NCBI RefSeq assembly: GCF_016617715.1
Contig: NZ_CP067225.1
Span: 2,530,501-2,594,500 of the forward strand
Direction: 5' to 3'
Source of the DNA: Paracoccus sp. MC1862
GTDB taxonomy: Bacteria; Pseudomonadota; Alphaproteobacteria; Rhodobacterales; Rhodobacteraceae
DNA: 64,000 bases
Position 1 is the first letter of the stretch. Each line of letters opens with the position of its first letter. The notes below the pieces were generated by a model, which searched no databases, had not been told where the DNA came from, and saw only the letters and a list, made by a program, of their open reading frames with translations. A program made the position numbers and the translations under genes. Below are positions 56,128 to 64,000 of the stretch, one piece after another.

Positions 56128-57657
56128 ATGGGACTTTTGAACATCATCCGACGCATGGCGTTGCGGGAGAAGCTGCCGATCCGGGAGATCGCACGGCGGA
56201 CCGGCCTGTCGCGCAACACCATCAGGAAGTATCTGAGCGCTGGGACCATCGAGCCGAGGTTCGCGACGCCTGATCGGCCGAGCAAGCTCGATCCGTTTTC
56301 CGAGAAGCTGGCGGCGTGGCTGAAGACGGAAGCCGGCAAGTCACGCAAGCAGCGCCGGACGCTGAAGCAACTCCATGCCGACCTCGTGGCGCTCGGCTTC
56401 ACCGGCTCCTACGGCCGGGTCGCGGCCTTCGCCCGGCAATGGCGGATGGACCGGCAGCGCGAGCAGCAGACGACGGGCCGCGGCACCTTCGTCCCCTTGG
56501 TCTTTCGTCCGGGCGAGGCGTTCCAGTTCGATTGGAGCGAGGACTACGCGGTTCTGGGCGGGGAGCGCACGAAGCTTCAGGTCGCCCACATCAAGCTGGC
56601 ACACAGCCGGGCCTTCCTGGTTCGGGCCTATCTGCTGCAAACCCACGAGATGCTGTTCGATGCCCATTGGCACGGGTTCCGCGTCTTTGGCGGCGTGCCG
56701 GGTCGCGGCATCTACGATAACATGAAGACAGCGGTTGACCGCGTTGGCCGCGGCAAGGAACGGCAGGTCAACATCCGCTTCCTCGCCATGACCAACCACT
56801 ATGTCTTCGAGCCGGAGTTCTGCAATCCTGCCGCGGGATGGGAGAAGGGACAGGTCGAGAAGAACGTTCAGGATGCCCGGCCTCGTTTGTGGCAGCCGAT
56901 GCCGAACTTTCCTGACCTGGCGGCGCTGAACGCCTGGCTGGAACGGCGCTGCCTGGAGTTGTGGCGCGAGATCCCGCACGGGGTTCTGCCCGGAACCGTC
57001 GCCGACGCCTGGGCCGAAGAACAGGCCGCGCTGATGCCGCTGCCGCCTGCCTTCGACGGCTTCGTCGAGCGGAGCAAGCGTGTCTCACCCACCTGCCTGA
57101 TCAGCTTCGAGCGCAACCGCTACAGCGTGCCGGCGTCCTTTGCCAACCGTCCTGTCAGCCTCAGGGTCTACCCGGATCGGCTGGTGGTTGCCGCCGAGGG
57201 ACAGATCCTGTGCGAACATGGGCGGGTGATCCAGCGGTCCCATCACCTGCCGCCTCGCACGATCTATGACTGGCGGCATTATCTGGCCGTCATCCAGCGC
57301 AAGCCGGGTGCCCTCAGGAACGGTGCGCCCTTCGCGGAACTGCCCGCGGCCTTCCGACAGTTGCAGGACCAGATGCTGCGACGACCCGGTGGCGATCGCG
57401 AGATGGTCGATATCCTGGCGCTGGTCCTGCAGCATGATGAACAGGCTGTGCTGGTTGCTGTGGAAATGGCCCTGGCCGAAGGCGTCGCGACCAAGACCCA
57501 TGTGTTGAATCTCCTGCACAGGCTGATCGATGGCAAGACGACCGGCGGCCCGAACATCGACACACCGGAGGCGCTGATCCTGCGCCATGAGCCGAAGGCC
57601 AATGTCGAACGCTATGACGACCTGCGGGCGCAGATCGGAGACCGCCATGCGTCATGA
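56128..57657 (+). CDS. istA: IS21 transposase IstA, copy 2
   Basis: Identical to the product of 25800-27329, including the helix-turn-helix and DDE residues. It is functional-looking, although its partner istB in this copy is broken. The intact IstB of copy 1 could complement. Confidence 0.94.
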   Translation: MGLLNIIRRMALREKLPIREIARRTGLSRNTIRKYLSAGTIEPRFATPDRPSKLDPFSEKLAAWLKTEAGKSRKQRRTLKQLHADLVALGFTGSYGRVAAFARQWRMDRQREQQTTGRGTFVPLVFRPGEAFQFDWSEDYAVLGGERTKLQVAHIKLAHSRAFLVRAYLLQTHEMLFDAHWHGFRVFGGVPGRGIYDNMKTAVDRVGRGKERQVNIRFLAMTNHYVFEPEFCNPAAGWEKGQVEKNVQDARPRLWQPMPNFPDLAALNAWLERRCLELWREIPHGVLPGTVADAWAEEQAALMPLPPAFDGFVERSKRVSPTCLISFERNRYSVPASFANRPVSLRVYPDRLVVAAEGQILCEHGRVIQRSHHLPPRTIYDWRHYLAVIQRKPGALRNGAPFAELPAAFRQLQDQMLRRPGGDREMVDILALVLQHDEQAVLVAVEMALAEGVATKTHVLNLLHRLIDGKTTGGPNIDTPEALILRHEPKANVERYDDLRAQIGDRHAS

Positions 57658-58381
57658 TCCCGCCAGCGGCGCCATCGTCATCATGCTCCGCAGCCTGAAG
57701 ATGCACGGCATGGCCCAGGCCGTCACCGACCTGATCGAACAGGGGGCGCCGGCATTCGAGACAGCCGTGCCGATCCTGTCCCAGCTGCTGAAGGCCGAAC
57801 TGGCGGAACGCGAAGTGCGCTCCATTGCCTATCACATGAAGGCCGCGCGCTTCCCGGCCTACAAGGATCTCTCGGGCTTCGACTTCGCTGCCAGCGAGAT
57901 CAACGAGGTCACGGTGCGCCAGCTCCACCGCTGCGAGTTCATCGACGGCGCGCAGAATGTCGTGCTGATCGGCGGGCCGGGCACCGGCAAGACCCATGTC
58001 GCAACCGCCCTGGGCATCCAGGCCATCGAACACCACCGCCGGAAGGTCCGCTTCTTCTCCACCATCGAACTCGTCAATGCCCTCGAGCAGGAGAAAACCA
58101 AGGGCAAGGCGGGCCAGATCGCGGAGGGATTGACCCGGCTCGATCTCGTGATCCTGGACGAACTGGGCTACTTGCCGTTCAGCGCTTCAGGCGGTGCGCT
58201 GCTCTTCCACCTTCTGAGCAAGCTCTATGAGCGCACCAGCGTTGTCATCACCACCAACCTGAGCTTCAGCGAATGGGCCACCGTCTTCGGCGATGCCAAA
58301 ATGACCACCGCGCTGCTCGATCGTAAGCGCGAGGCCGACGCCCTCCTGCCATTGCTGATCTGAACCGGCCATTCTCCGCGT

Positions 58382-58840
58382 ATGCGGGTGGTGGAGGAGA
58401 CCGATTTGGCAAGAGACGGCAAATTGGGCGTCTGTTTGGACGGCTCATCCGGTGGCTTGGTTTCCCGACTGGATGTGATCGAGGGGCCAAGCGGACGGCG
58501 GCAGCGCACCGAGGCGGAGCGGGCGCGGATTGCGGCTGAAAGCCTGATCTCGGGTATGCGGGTGGCGGAACTCGCCCGCAGGCACGGCACCACGCGTTGG
58601 CAGATCTACAATTGGCGCAAGAAGCTGCGGACGGGACAGTTGGTGGTGCCCGAGAGCATGGCGGGCCTGCCGATGTTTGCGGAACTGGTGGTCGAGGGCG
58701 GCGCGGCGGTTGTGCCGCAGGCCGAGGCCGCGTCCGAGTTGGAGATCGTCGTCGGCGATGTCGTGATCCGCGCCGGTGCTGACGCCAATGAGGGCCAGCT
58801 GACGCGGGCGATCCGCGCGGCTCGGGCGGCAATGTCATGA
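58382..58840 (+). CDS. tnpA: IS66 accessory protein TnpA
   Basis: 152 residues with a helix-turn-helix, RIAAESLISGMRVAELARRHGTTRWQIYNWRKK, typical of IS66 OrfA/TnpA. Its end overlaps tnpB by 4 nt. The precise start is uncertain. It is required with TnpB for IS66 transposition in characterised relatives. Confidence 0.85.
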   Translation: MRVVEETDLARDGKLGVCLDGSSGGLVSRLDVIEGPSGRRQRTEAERARIAAESLISGMRVAELARRHGTTRWQIYNWRKKLRTGQLVVPESMAGLPMFAELVVEGGAAVVPQAEAASELEIVVGDVVIRAGADANEGQLTRAIRAARAAMS

Positions 58841-59193
58841 TGCTCGGCCAGGGCGGACCCGTGAAGGTCTTCGTGGCGATGCGGCCGGTGGACTTCCGCA
58901 AGGGGATCGATGGCCTGGCGCTGGCGGTGCAGGAGATGTTCGGGCTCGACCCGTTCTGCGGGGCGATCTTTGTGTTCCGATCGAAACGCGCCGACCGGAT
59001 CAAGCTGCTGGCCTGGGATCAGACCGGGATGGTGCTGGTTCACAAGCGGCTGGAGGGCGGGAAATTCGTCTGGCCGCAGGTGCGGGACGGGGTGATGCGG
59101 ATGTCCTCCGCGCAACTCGCCGCCTTGTTCGAGGGGCTGGACTGGCGACTGGTCCGGCCGGAGCGGGCGCGTCGTCCGCTGGCAGCAGGGTGA
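58837..59193 (+). CDS. tnpB: IS66 accessory protein TnpB (Orf2)
   Basis: 118 residues with the IS66 Orf2 signature VFVAMRPVDFRKGIDGLALAVQE and FRSKRADRIKLLAWDQTGMVLVHKRLEGGKFVWP. Translationally coupled to tnpA. Confidence 0.93.
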   Translation: MMLGQGGPVKVFVAMRPVDFRKGIDGLALAVQEMFGLDPFCGAIFVFRSKRADRIKLLAWDQTGMVLVHKRLEGGKFVWPQVRDGVMRMSSAQLAALFEGLDWRLVRPERARRPLAAG

Positions 59194-59260
59194 GCGTGAT
59201 GGTGCGGGAAAGCCCTGTTTTTACTGGTCATATACCGCGCTCCATGATTCACTTCACCCC

Positions 59261-60829
59261 ATGGATGCTGCCGCTCTCGCCCGCGAAAACGCCCTGCTGA
59301 AGGCTCGCCTTGCCGAGGTTGAGGCGGTGCTCACCGAGGTGCAGGAGGCCAATCGCCGGCTGGAAGACATCGTGCGCACGGCGCAACGCGAGAAGTTCGG
59401 CAAAAGCTCCGAGAAGCTGTCGCCCGACCAGTTCAACCTGCCGCTGGAAGATGCCGAACTGGCCCAGGGCGTGCTCGAGGCGGCACAGGAAAAGGCGGAG
59501 GCCGCCCTGAGGGCTGCCAAGGGCACGCATGCGCCCCGCAAGCCCCGGCGCAACCGGGGGCATCTGCCGCCGCATCTGCCGCGGGTCGAGCGGGTGGTCG
59601 AGCCTGCCAGCATCCTGTGCCCCTGCGGCTGCGGCGAGATGGCCCGGATCGGCGAGGACGTGTCCGAGCGACTGGACGTCATCCCGGCCCGGTTCCGGGT
59701 GCTGGTGACGCGGCGCCCGAAATACGCCTGCCGGCGCTGCTCGCAGGGCATGGCGCAAGCCCATGCCCCCGAGCATGTCGTGCCCGGCGGGTTGCCCACG
59801 GAGCAGCTCATCGCCTGGATCATGGTCTCGAAGTTCGGCGACCATCTGCCGTTCTATCGCCAAGCCGGGATCTTCAAGCGGCAGGGCATCGATCTTGACC
59901 GCGGGACGCTCGGCAACTGGGTTGGCCGTGCCTGCTTCCACCTGCTGCCGATCATCCGGCACATGCAGGCCCATCTGCGCCGGGCCGATCGCATCTTCGT
60001 CGACGAGACCCGCGCGCCGGTGCTGGATCCGGGGCGCAAAACCACGAAGAGCGGCTATTTCTGGGCCGTGGTGTCCGATGATCGCGGCCATGGCGGTGTC
60101 GGTCCGCCCATCGTGCTGTTCCATTACGCCCCCGGTCGGGGCAAGGAGCATCCGCTGAACTTCCTCGCCGGGTATCGGGGCCGGTTCCTGCAATGCGATG
60201 CCTACCAGGCCTACAACGCGATGACCGAGATCGCGCGCGACAATGGTCCCTGGCGGCTGGTCTACTGCTGGACCCATGTCCGCCGCCGCTTCGTGAAACG
60301 CTTCGAGAGCGACCGCTCGCCCATCGCCGAGGAGATGTTGCGCCAGATCGCGCTGCTCTATCAGGTCGAGAAGACCGTGCGCGGCAAGGATGCGGCTGCG
60401 CGTCTCGCTGCAAGGCGCGAACATGCGGCCCCCATCATCGCCGCGCTCAAACCTTGGCTGGAGATGCAGCTGCCGCGCATCCCGCAGAAATCCCAAATGG
60501 CCGAGGACATCCGCTACGCCCTCGCGCACTGGCCCGGCCTGATCCGCTTCCTCGACGACGGCACACTCGAACTCGACACCAACCCGGTCGAGAACCAGAT
60601 CCGCCCGATCGCACTTACGAGAAAAAACGCGCTATTTGCCGGCAATGAGGTCGGTGCAGAGAACTGGGCCATGCTCGCCTCGCTGGTCGCAACCTGCAAG
60701 ATGTCCGGCGTGAACCCGGTCGACTACATCGCCGACACCCTTCGCGCCATCCTCGACGGTCACCCAAAAAGCGCCATCGAGGACCTCATGCCTTGGCGCA
60801 TCAACCAGCCGTCAAGCATCGCCGCATAG
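59261..60829 (+). CDS. tnpC: IS66 transposase TnpC
   Basis: 522 residues. The N-terminal leucine-zipper-like LLKARLAEVEAVLTEVQEAN and the CPCGCGEMARIGED zinc motif are followed by the DDE_Tnp_IS66 core: RADRIFVDETRAPVLDPG (Asp), LQCDAYQAYNAM (Asp) and LELDTNPVENQIRPIAL (Glu). Complete at both ends. Confidence 0.94.
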   Translation: MDAAALARENALLKARLAEVEAVLTEVQEANRRLEDIVRTAQREKFGKSSEKLSPDQFNLPLEDAELAQGVLEAAQEKAEAALRAAKGTHAPRKPRRNRGHLPPHLPRVERVVEPASILCPCGCGEMARIGEDVSERLDVIPARFRVLVTRRPKYACRRCSQGMAQAHAPEHVVPGGLPTEQLIAWIMVSKFGDHLPFYRQAGIFKRQGIDLDRGTLGNWVGRACFHLLPIIRHMQAHLRRADRIFVDETRAPVLDPGRKTTKSGYFWAVVSDDRGHGGVGPPIVLFHYAPGRGKEHPLNFLAGYRGRFLQCDAYQAYNAMTEIARDNGPWRLVYCWTHVRRRFVKRFESDRSPIAEEMLRQIALLYQVEKTVRGKDAAARLAARREHAAPIIAALKPWLEMQLPRIPQKSQMAEDIRYALAHWPGLIRFLDDGTLELDTNPVENQIRPIALTRKNALFAGNEVGAENWAMLASLVATCKMSGVNPVDYIADTLRAILDGHPKSAIEDLMPWRINQPSSIAA

Positions 60830-61049
60830 GGCAACGATCTCGCGCTTACGCTCGATCGCCTCACCCACCGCTGCCACATCCTGGAGACCGGAAACGACAG
60901 CTTCCGCTTCAAGGCAAGCTCAGCCGCAGCAGCCAGGAAAACCAAGGAGGCCGGCCATGCCTTGACCCAAGCCTAACCCACGAAACATAACCTGAGGGTG
61001 GGTCAGTTCTCGATGGAAAACCCGGGTCAGTTCCGAGTGGAAATCAACA

Positions 61050-61335
61050 TACCGGGCTCCGGCCGCGGCGGCGTAAGCCGTCCGACGCCGCGAGGACGTC
61101 GGAGCGGAAGAGGGCAAGGAGCGGTATGGCGCAACGGTCGTGAGACGGGATCGGGAGAACCAGTGTGCAACAGAGTGCCTCCGAGCACGCGGCTTTGATC
61201 TGGACCCGACCCGCGAACACCATACGGGCCCGCGGCATGCAACGGCCGCACCAGAGGCCGGACAGATGTCAGCACCCGACACCGCGCCAACACCAACTCA
61301 TAAAATCCCTCTTGCGCCCGGGGCGGTTACAGATG
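61050..61335 (+). mobile_element. 3' end of an IS110-variant element (last codons plus noncoding RNA region)
   Basis: Begins with the final codons of a transposase (YRAPAAAA-like) where IS21 cut in, then the conserved 3' noncoding region with TGTGCAACAGAG at 61164-61175. It ends GGCGGTTACAGATG against IS5's TTGCACAAAT. It is intermediate in sequence between the variant at 15.6 kb and the 1363-bp copies. Confidence 0.7.
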
Positions 61336-62371
61336 TTGCACAAATGGTCTGATGGCCGTTGTTCCCCCTTTCCCCGGACAGACTCATTCCACAGCTTCAG
61401 TGACGGGTATGCCGAGCGCGGTGTAGCCGTTCAGGACGGCAATCCGGACCTGAAGTTCGGCGACCTGACGATCGAAGTCCCGCGCCATGAGGCGTTGCCC
61501 CAGAAGTTTCACGCAATGCATCTTCGTCTCGACGCGGCTCCGGCGGTGGTATCCACTCCATCTTCGCCAAAGCGTGCGGCCCAGGTATTTCGCAGATCGC
61601 AGAGCCTCGTTGCGCGCCGCGGCCCCGGCCGTGACAGCCTTCCATGGCTTTGCGTTCCTGCGGGGCGGGATCACGGCGTGAGCGCCGCGGTCGGCGATCG
61701 CATCGTGGCACTTGCGGGTGTCGTAGGCACCGTCAGCCGTAACGCTGCCGATCTCCTCGTCCGCCGGGATCTGGTTGAGCAGATCTGGCAGGACCGGGGC
61801 GTCACCGATGTGGCTCCCGGTGATCTCGATGGCCCGGACTTCTAGCGTTTCCTCGTCGATCCCAATGTGAATCTTGCGCCAGATACGCCGCTTCGGGCCG
61901 CCATGCTTGCGGGCGTGCCACTCGCCTTCGCCTTCGACCTTGATCCCGGTGCTGTCGACCAGCAGGTGCAGAGGTCCCTTGGAGCCCCGATACGGGATGT
62001 TGACGGCCAGGGTCTTCTGGCGCCGCGACAGCGTGCTGAAGTCAGGCACCGTCCAGTCGAGGCCGATCAGGCGAAGCAGGCTCTCGACGAACCCTGCCGT
62101 CTGCCGCAATGCCATGCCGAACAGCACCTTCATGGAAAGGCAAGTCTGGATGGCGGCATCGCTGTAGGTCTGCTGTCGGCCACGTCGACCTGTCGCAGCC
62201 GCCTCCCAGCTCATCTCGGGGTCGAACCAGATCGTCAGCGAGCCACGGCGCTTGAGCGCTTCATTGTAGGCCGGCCAGTTCCTGGTCTTGTAGGTCAGGC
62301 GTGTGGGTTTGCTCATGTCGACCAGCTACCATGCTGACTCACGACATGAGTCACTGAAGGGATTTGTGCAA
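61336..62371 (-). mobile_element. IS5-family (IS903-like) element, copy 2, both ends bordered by IS110 sequence
   Basis: 1036 bp identical in length to the inner IS5 part at 35538-36573, inverted. Both inner repeats TTGCACAAAT abut IS110 ends. One outer tip, CAGAGCC, is at 63735-63741; the other was lost when IS21 removed most of the left IS110. Confidence 0.8.
61384..62316 (-). CDS. IS5-family (IS903-like) transposase, copy 2
   Basis: 310 residues, identical to the product of 35593-36525, with DDE motifs intact. Element ends are split, so cis mobility is unlikely. Confidence 0.92.
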   Translation of the reverse strand: MSKPTRLTYKTRNWPAYNEALKRRGSLTIWFDPEMSWEAAATGRRGRQQTYSDAAIQTCLSMKVLFGMALRQTAGFVESLLRLIGLDWTVPDFSTLSRRQKTLAVNIPYRGSKGPLHLLVDSTGIKVEGEGEWHARKHGGPKRRIWRKIHIGIDEETLEVRAIEITGSHIGDAPVLPDLLNQIPADEEIGSVTADGAYDTRKCHDAIADRGAHAVIPPRRNAKPWKAVTAGAAARNEALRSAKYLGRTLWRRWSGYHRRSRVETKMHCVKLLGQRLMARDFDRQVAELQVRIAVLNGYTALGIPVTEAVE

Positions 62372-62632
62372 CATGTGTAACCGCCCCAAGCGCAAGAGGG
62401 ATTTTGAAGCTGATCTTGGCGCGTTGTCGGGTGCTGACATGTGTCCGGCCTCATGATGCGGCGCGATCCATGCCGCAGGGCCCGTATGGTGTTCGAAGGT
62501 CGGGTCCAGATCAAAGCCGCGTGCTCATAGGCACTCTGTTGCACACTGGTTTTCCCGATCCCGTCTCACAACTGTTGCGCCAAACTGCTCCTTGCCCTCT
62601 TCCGCTCCGACGTCCTCGCGATCTGCGGCGGC
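62372..62632 (-). ncRNA. Candidate guide RNA region of IS110 copy 3
   Basis: Same 261-nt 3' noncoding segment as the other two 1363-bp copies. The target-like 12-mer CTCTGTTGCACA is at 62534-62545 on the plus strand. Confidence 0.5.
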
Positions 62633-63661
62633 TTACGCCGCTGCGACCGGAGATTGGTAGATGCCACCCCGAGCCATCAAGGCCCAGACGATCCGCGCCA
62701 TCTTGTTCGCCAAAGCCACCCGCACCAGCATCGGTGGCTTGCGCAACAGCAGGCTGCCCAGCCATGTTCCGGGCTGCGCTTCCTTGTGAACGTTACGTTT
62801 GATCACCACGCTGTTGGCGCCAATGATCAGCAGGCGTCGCAGGGATCGTTCGCCCATTCTGGTCGTTGCTCCGAGACGTTGCTTGCCGCCGGTCGAATGC
62901 TGCCGAGGCACAAGACCAAGCCAGGCGGCAAAGTCGCGTGCCTTGCGGAACGTCTCGGGTGGCGGCGCCAGAACAGCGATGGCCGTGGCAATCAGCGGCC
63001 CGATGCCCGGCACCGTCATCAGTCGCCGGGCGACGTCATTCTCCTTGGCGCGCCGGGCGATCTCGGCATCGAGCTTCCTGATCTCTGCCTCCAGATGCGT
63101 GAGTGCCGCGATCAAAGCCTTCAGCGTGGGGACGGCATCAGCAGGGAGAGCGCCATCCGGATCCTCCACGATCGCGATCAGCCGCGCAGCGTTGGCCGCT
63201 CCCTGTGGCACGATCTGACCGAACTCGGTCAGATGGCCGCGCAATGCGTTGATCGCCTGCGTGCGCTGCCGGATCAGCAACTCCCGGACCCGGAAGACCA
63301 TTGCCGCGCCCTGCGTCTCTTCGCTCTTGACCGGAACAAAGCGCATGGTGGGTCGCATAGCCGCCTCGCAGATGGCCTCGGCGTCCGCCATGTCATTCTT
63401 CTGGCGCTTCACAAACGGCTTCACATAGGCCGGCGGGATCAGCCGCACCTCATGCCCCAGCTTGCCAATTTCCCGGCCCCAGAAGTGAGCGCCGCCACAG
63501 GCTTCCATCGCCACGACGCAAGAGGGCAGCTGGCTGAAAAACTCCAGCACCTGCCCTCGCCGTATCTTCTTGCGCAGAACGGCTCGTCCTGCGCCGTCAG
63601 TTCCATGCACCTGGAATACATTCTTCGCCAGATCGAGCCCGACCGTGATAATCTCCGACAT
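62633..63661 (-). CDS. IS110-family transposase (342 aa), copy 3
   Basis: Identical to the products of 34248-35276 and 36835-37863. DEDD and C-terminal Ser regions are intact. Confidence 0.93.
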   Translation of the reverse strand: MSEIITVGLDLAKNVFQVHGTDGAGRAVLRKKIRRGQVLEFFSQLPSCVVAMEACGGAHFWGREIGKLGHEVRLIPPAYVKPFVKRQKNDMADAEAICEAAMRPTMRFVPVKSEETQGAAMVFRVRELLIRQRTQAINALRGHLTEFGQIVPQGAANAARLIAIVEDPDGALPADAVPTLKALIAALTHLEAEIRKLDAEIARRAKENDVARRLMTVPGIGPLIATAIAVLAPPPETFRKARDFAAWLGLVPRQHSTGGKQRLGATTRMGERSLRRLLIIGANSVVIKRNVHKEAQPGTWLGSLLLRKPPMLVRVALANKMARIVWALMARGGIYQSPVAAA

Positions 63662-63742
63662 GACCGCTCCCCTTTGTGGATCGTTGCAGACCCACCTTGG
63701 CACATCAGATGCCGTCGGGGGGCGGTCACATCATCAGAGCCG

Positions 63743-64000
63743 TCCAACACCACCACGAGTTTTGCCAACGTCCAACTCATGGGCATGGTCACCGCGTTCG
63801 GACCGCGGGGGCGCTCGGACTTCCTGTTGACCGGAGGGATCTTTGATGACGTCGGGTTGCTGGCCACAGATGGGCTGACCTATGTCTGGGGCGCTGGTCA
63901 GGGGGTTGACGAGCAGCAGGTCACGGGCGTCGTCGGCGGGGCGACGGGCGCTGGTTCTGGCGAGGGGTGGGTTCTCGGCAGCGCGCGGACTGGGACGAAC
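63743..64000 (+). pseudogene. Internal fragment of an unidentified protein, truncated by the IS and the window edge
   Basis: An open frame of 86 codons: SNTTTSFANVQLMGMVTAFG, then RSDFLLTGGIFDDVGLLATD and GVDEQQVTGVVGGATGAGSG. It is rich in Gly, Thr and small residues and looks like part of a secreted beta-rich protein. Its 5' end stops at the IS5 tip. No family recognised, and codon use is GC-rich like the host. Confidence 0.5.

Larger units (their letters stand above)
58323..60849 (+). mobile_element. IS66-family element, 2527 bp, with 8-bp target duplication
   Basis: Ends GTAAGCGCGAG and the inverted CTCGCGCTTAC, flanked by GCTCGATC at 58315-58322 and 60850-60857. The three genes tnpA, tnpB and tnpC are complete. 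The clean duplication indicates a recent simple transposition into istB. Confidence 0.92.
57647..60976 (+). pseudogene. istB: IS21 istB, copy 2, split by IS66
   Basis: The first 225 codons (through MTTALLDR) lie at 57647-58322. The rest, [20 protein letters not shown] to the end, resumes at 60850 after the IS66 element. The AAA+ core is present, but the C-terminal arginine-finger and DNA-contact end is detached. Confidence 0.88.
56017..61049 (+). mobile_element. IS21-family element, copy 2, carrying an IS66 insertion
   Basis: Same terminal repeats as copy 1. Subtracting IS66 (2527 bp) and its 8-bp duplication leaves 2498 bp, exactly copy 1. The left flank is the antitoxin promoter; the right flank is the end of an IS110-variant transposase gene. 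No direct repeat at the outer ends. Confidence 0.85.
62372..63734 (-). mobile_element. IS110-family element, copy 3, 1363 bp
   Basis: Third identical-length copy. It lies between the IS5 inner repeat (ending 62371) and the IS5 tip CAGAGCC (63735-63741). Subterminal inverted repeats GGGGCGGT(T/C)ACA are present at both ends. Confidence 0.82.

Overview
The window is GC-rich DNA from an alphaproteobacterium. The gene families and the insertion-sequence (IS) mix suggest a Rhodobacteraceae member such as Paracoccus, but that assignment is inference. It reads as an accessory, heavily rearranged region, probably on a plasmid, chromid or genomic island. Roughly half is mobile DNA: IS110/IS1111, IS481, IS21, IS66, IS5 (IS903-like), IS3, IS701 and IS256 types plus a recombinase-in-trio (RIT) element. 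Many are nested or truncated.

Layout. 1-2.3 kb: most of a large secreted multicopper oxidase that runs off the left edge. 2.7-5.4 kb: an IS481-type element split by an IS1111-type element. 5.4-14.7 kb: the main metabolic block, a minus-strand iron/siderophore cluster. It holds a periplasmic binding protein, two FecCD permeases, an ATPase, a DUF2218 protein, an FMN hydroxy-acid oxidase, a TonB-dependent receptor, a PiuC-type dioxygenase and a Sel1-repeat protein, with an EamA transporter at the end. 15.5-20.8 kb: an IS graveyard holding fragments of a Crp/Fnr regulator and of RecD2. 20.8-23.3 kb: RIT element with its third recombinase truncated. 23.8-25.7 kb: frameshifted mmsA and a divergent LysR gene cut by IS21. 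28.5-30 kb: secreted glycoside hydrolase with RTX repeats. 30-38.5 kb: IS3 and IS701, then an AT-richer polysaccharide glycosyltransferase fragment cut by an IS110-IS5-IS110 composite. 39-43.8 kb: penicillin-acylase-type hydrolase, a small zinc-ribbon protein and periplasmic asparaginase. 43.9-48 kb: IS3 pseudogene, phage-protein fragment, VapBC, WGR protein and serine resolvase with a candidate res site. 48.3-51 kb: a second, decayed IS481 copy split at the same point by an identical IS1111-type element. 52-56 kb: BTAD-hydrolase fusion, tautomerase, GFA-family protein and a Phd/VapC-type toxin-antitoxin pair. 56-63.7 kb: a second IS21 carrying IS66, then IS110 remnant-IS5-IS110. The last 260 bases are a gene fragment.

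The strongest unexplained signal is the behaviour of the two IS110-family elements. One type has inserted inside the 17-bp terminal inverted repeats of an IS903-like element. In one locus both ends of the same IS5 are hit by inverted copies. Removing the 1363-bp IS110 restores a perfect repeat, GGCTCTG^TTGCACAAAT. The element's 3' noncoding segment carries a 12-nt sequence matching that target across the insertion point, and a diverged copy changes one base in both segment and target. This fits an RNA-guided (bridge RNA/seekRNA) transposon aimed at other transposons' ends. The other type (427-aa transposase) sits at the same codon of two diverged IS481 transposase genes. A second signal is a family of about 45-bp palindromic mini-insertions found inside three unrelated transposase pseudogenes.
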